DNA from: an uncultured beta proteobacterium
GTDB taxonomy: Bacteria > Pseudomonadota > Gammaproteobacteria > Burkholderiales > Burkholderiaceae_C
Direction: 5' to 3'
DNA: 5,755 nucleotides
Assembly (NCBI GenBank): GCA_903834645.1
Contig: CAILKA010000622.1
Span: 1 to 5,755 of the forward strand
The position numbers and the translations under genes are program-made. The notes beneath the pieces are model-generated. The model did not search any database and was not told the DNA's origin. It worked only from the letters and a program-made list of their open reading frames with translations. Positions 5,288-5,755 of this stretch are shown here, in pieces (the stretch's first letter is position 1; the number at the start of each line of letters is the position of its first letter).

Positions 5288-5755
5288 GCATCATCGAGCA
5301 GGCGGCGCGCCGACTGGAGGCGCTGAACCGCGCGGGCATCGACGTGCCGTGGGAAGCCGCGGGCCTGGATGCGCGCCAAGCGCAGGCGCGGGCAGCGCGC
5401 AGCGCTCGTGCAGCGGCGGCTGCGGAATCCGGGGCCGCAGGTGCTGCGGCGTCGTCCGACCCGTCAGGCGCAGGCAGGCTGGCGGACGCTGCGGGTGCGG
5501 GATGGGTGAACGCGCCCGTTCCCCTGGACCTGCCGCGGCTGGCCAAGGCAGGGTACCTGGTTCCGGGGCTGGAGCAGGCGCCGCTGGCGGAGGATTTCCG
5601 GCGTGCCAAGCGTGCGTTGCTGGATCGCGTTCGCGAATCGGCCGTCGCGCATCCGGGCAGTGGTGCGCTGGTGGTGGTGACGAGCGCCGTGGATGGCGAG
5701 GGCCGCACGACCTGTGCGATCAACCTGGCGCTGAGCATGGCGATGGAGGTGGATA
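5284..5755 (+). CDS. XrtA-associated BY-type tyrosine kinase, N-terminal part (3' end outside window), with altered Walker A
   Basis: 157 codons up to the right edge. The start MSIIEQAARRLEALNRAG is the typical opening of the tyrosine autokinases of PEP-CTERM/exosortase loci. An Ala-rich, probably disordered linker follows (about 25-80), then LAEDFRRAKRALL (102-114), matching the AEEYRxIKRPLL region of the family, then the nucleotide-binding strand LVVVTSAVDGEGRTTCAINLALSMAME. The P-loop is GEGRTT (138-143): the usual lysine is Arg141 (cgc 5704-5706), and the proline before the glycine is Asp137. Walker A', Walker B and the C-terminal tyrosine cluster lie beyond the window. A normal partner would bind the cytoplasmic end of the co-polymerase and cycle through phosphorylation to control polymer export. 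The ATG overlaps the previous stop (ATGA), with GGGGA at 5271-5275 as Shine-Dalgarno. Whether this copy is an active kinase is open. Confidence 0.85.
   Translation, partial: MSIIEQAARRLEALNRAGIDVPWEAAGLDARQAQARAARSARAAAAAESGAAGAAASSDPSGAGRLADAAGAGWVNAPVPLDLPRLAKAGYLVPGLEQAPLAEDFRRAKRALLDRVRESAVAHPGSGALVVVTSAVDGEGRTTCAINLALSMAMEVD

Noticed and set aside
1..5755. CRISPR array, tRNA, rRNA, insertion sequence or attachment site
   Set aside because: No regularly spaced repeats, tRNA-like cloverleaf, transposase motif or flanking direct repeats were seen on either strand.

Overview
The window is very GC-rich with strong G/C bias at third codon positions. It carries a compact run of plus-strand genes for exopolysaccharide synthesis. 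The composition and gene set suggest a betaproteobacterium of the Burkholderiales type (inference; no marker gene is present). The chain-length protein and tyrosine kinase at the right resemble those of exosortase A (XrtA)/PEP-CTERM polysaccharide loci rather than a classical one-piece Wzc.

Layout. Positions 1-141 hold the last 46 codons of an unrecognised gene. Positions 142-339 are a 198-base gap with two strong GC hairpins (153-180 and 199-234) that probably end the upstream transcript, and a small hairpin that covers the Shine-Dalgarno sequence of the next gene. From 340 to the right edge five genes lie head to tail: a left-handed beta-helix N-acetyltransferase (WbpD/WlbB-like), a Gfo/Idh/MocA sugar dehydrogenase, a DegT/DnrJ/EryC1/StrS PLP aminotransferase, a PglD/NeuD-type acyltransferase, and a three-membrane-segment polysaccharide co-polymerase. 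A sixth, truncated gene encodes the partner BY-type tyrosine kinase. Every junction overlaps (1, 3, 11, 4 and 4 bases), so the genes are probably one translationally coupled operon.

How they work together (inference from families). The dehydrogenase oxidises a nucleotide sugar, most likely at C3. The aminotransferase turns the keto group into an amine, and the first acetyltransferase N-acetylates it. The product would be a UDP-2,3-diacetamido-type or other 3-acetamido sugar. The PglD-like enzyme may acylate the same or another sugar. The polymer built from these units would be length-controlled by the co-polymerase/kinase pair at the inner membrane.

The most notable oddity is the kinase Walker A (P-loop) motif. 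Its normally invariant lysine is an arginine (GEGRTT, codon 5704-5706), in an otherwise intact reading frame. Also of note are a PglD-like enzyme whose usual N-terminal GAGGHG loop is replaced by PCNGNA, a low-complexity tail on the aminotransferase, and a cluster of G-runs at the aminotransferase/acyltransferase overlap.
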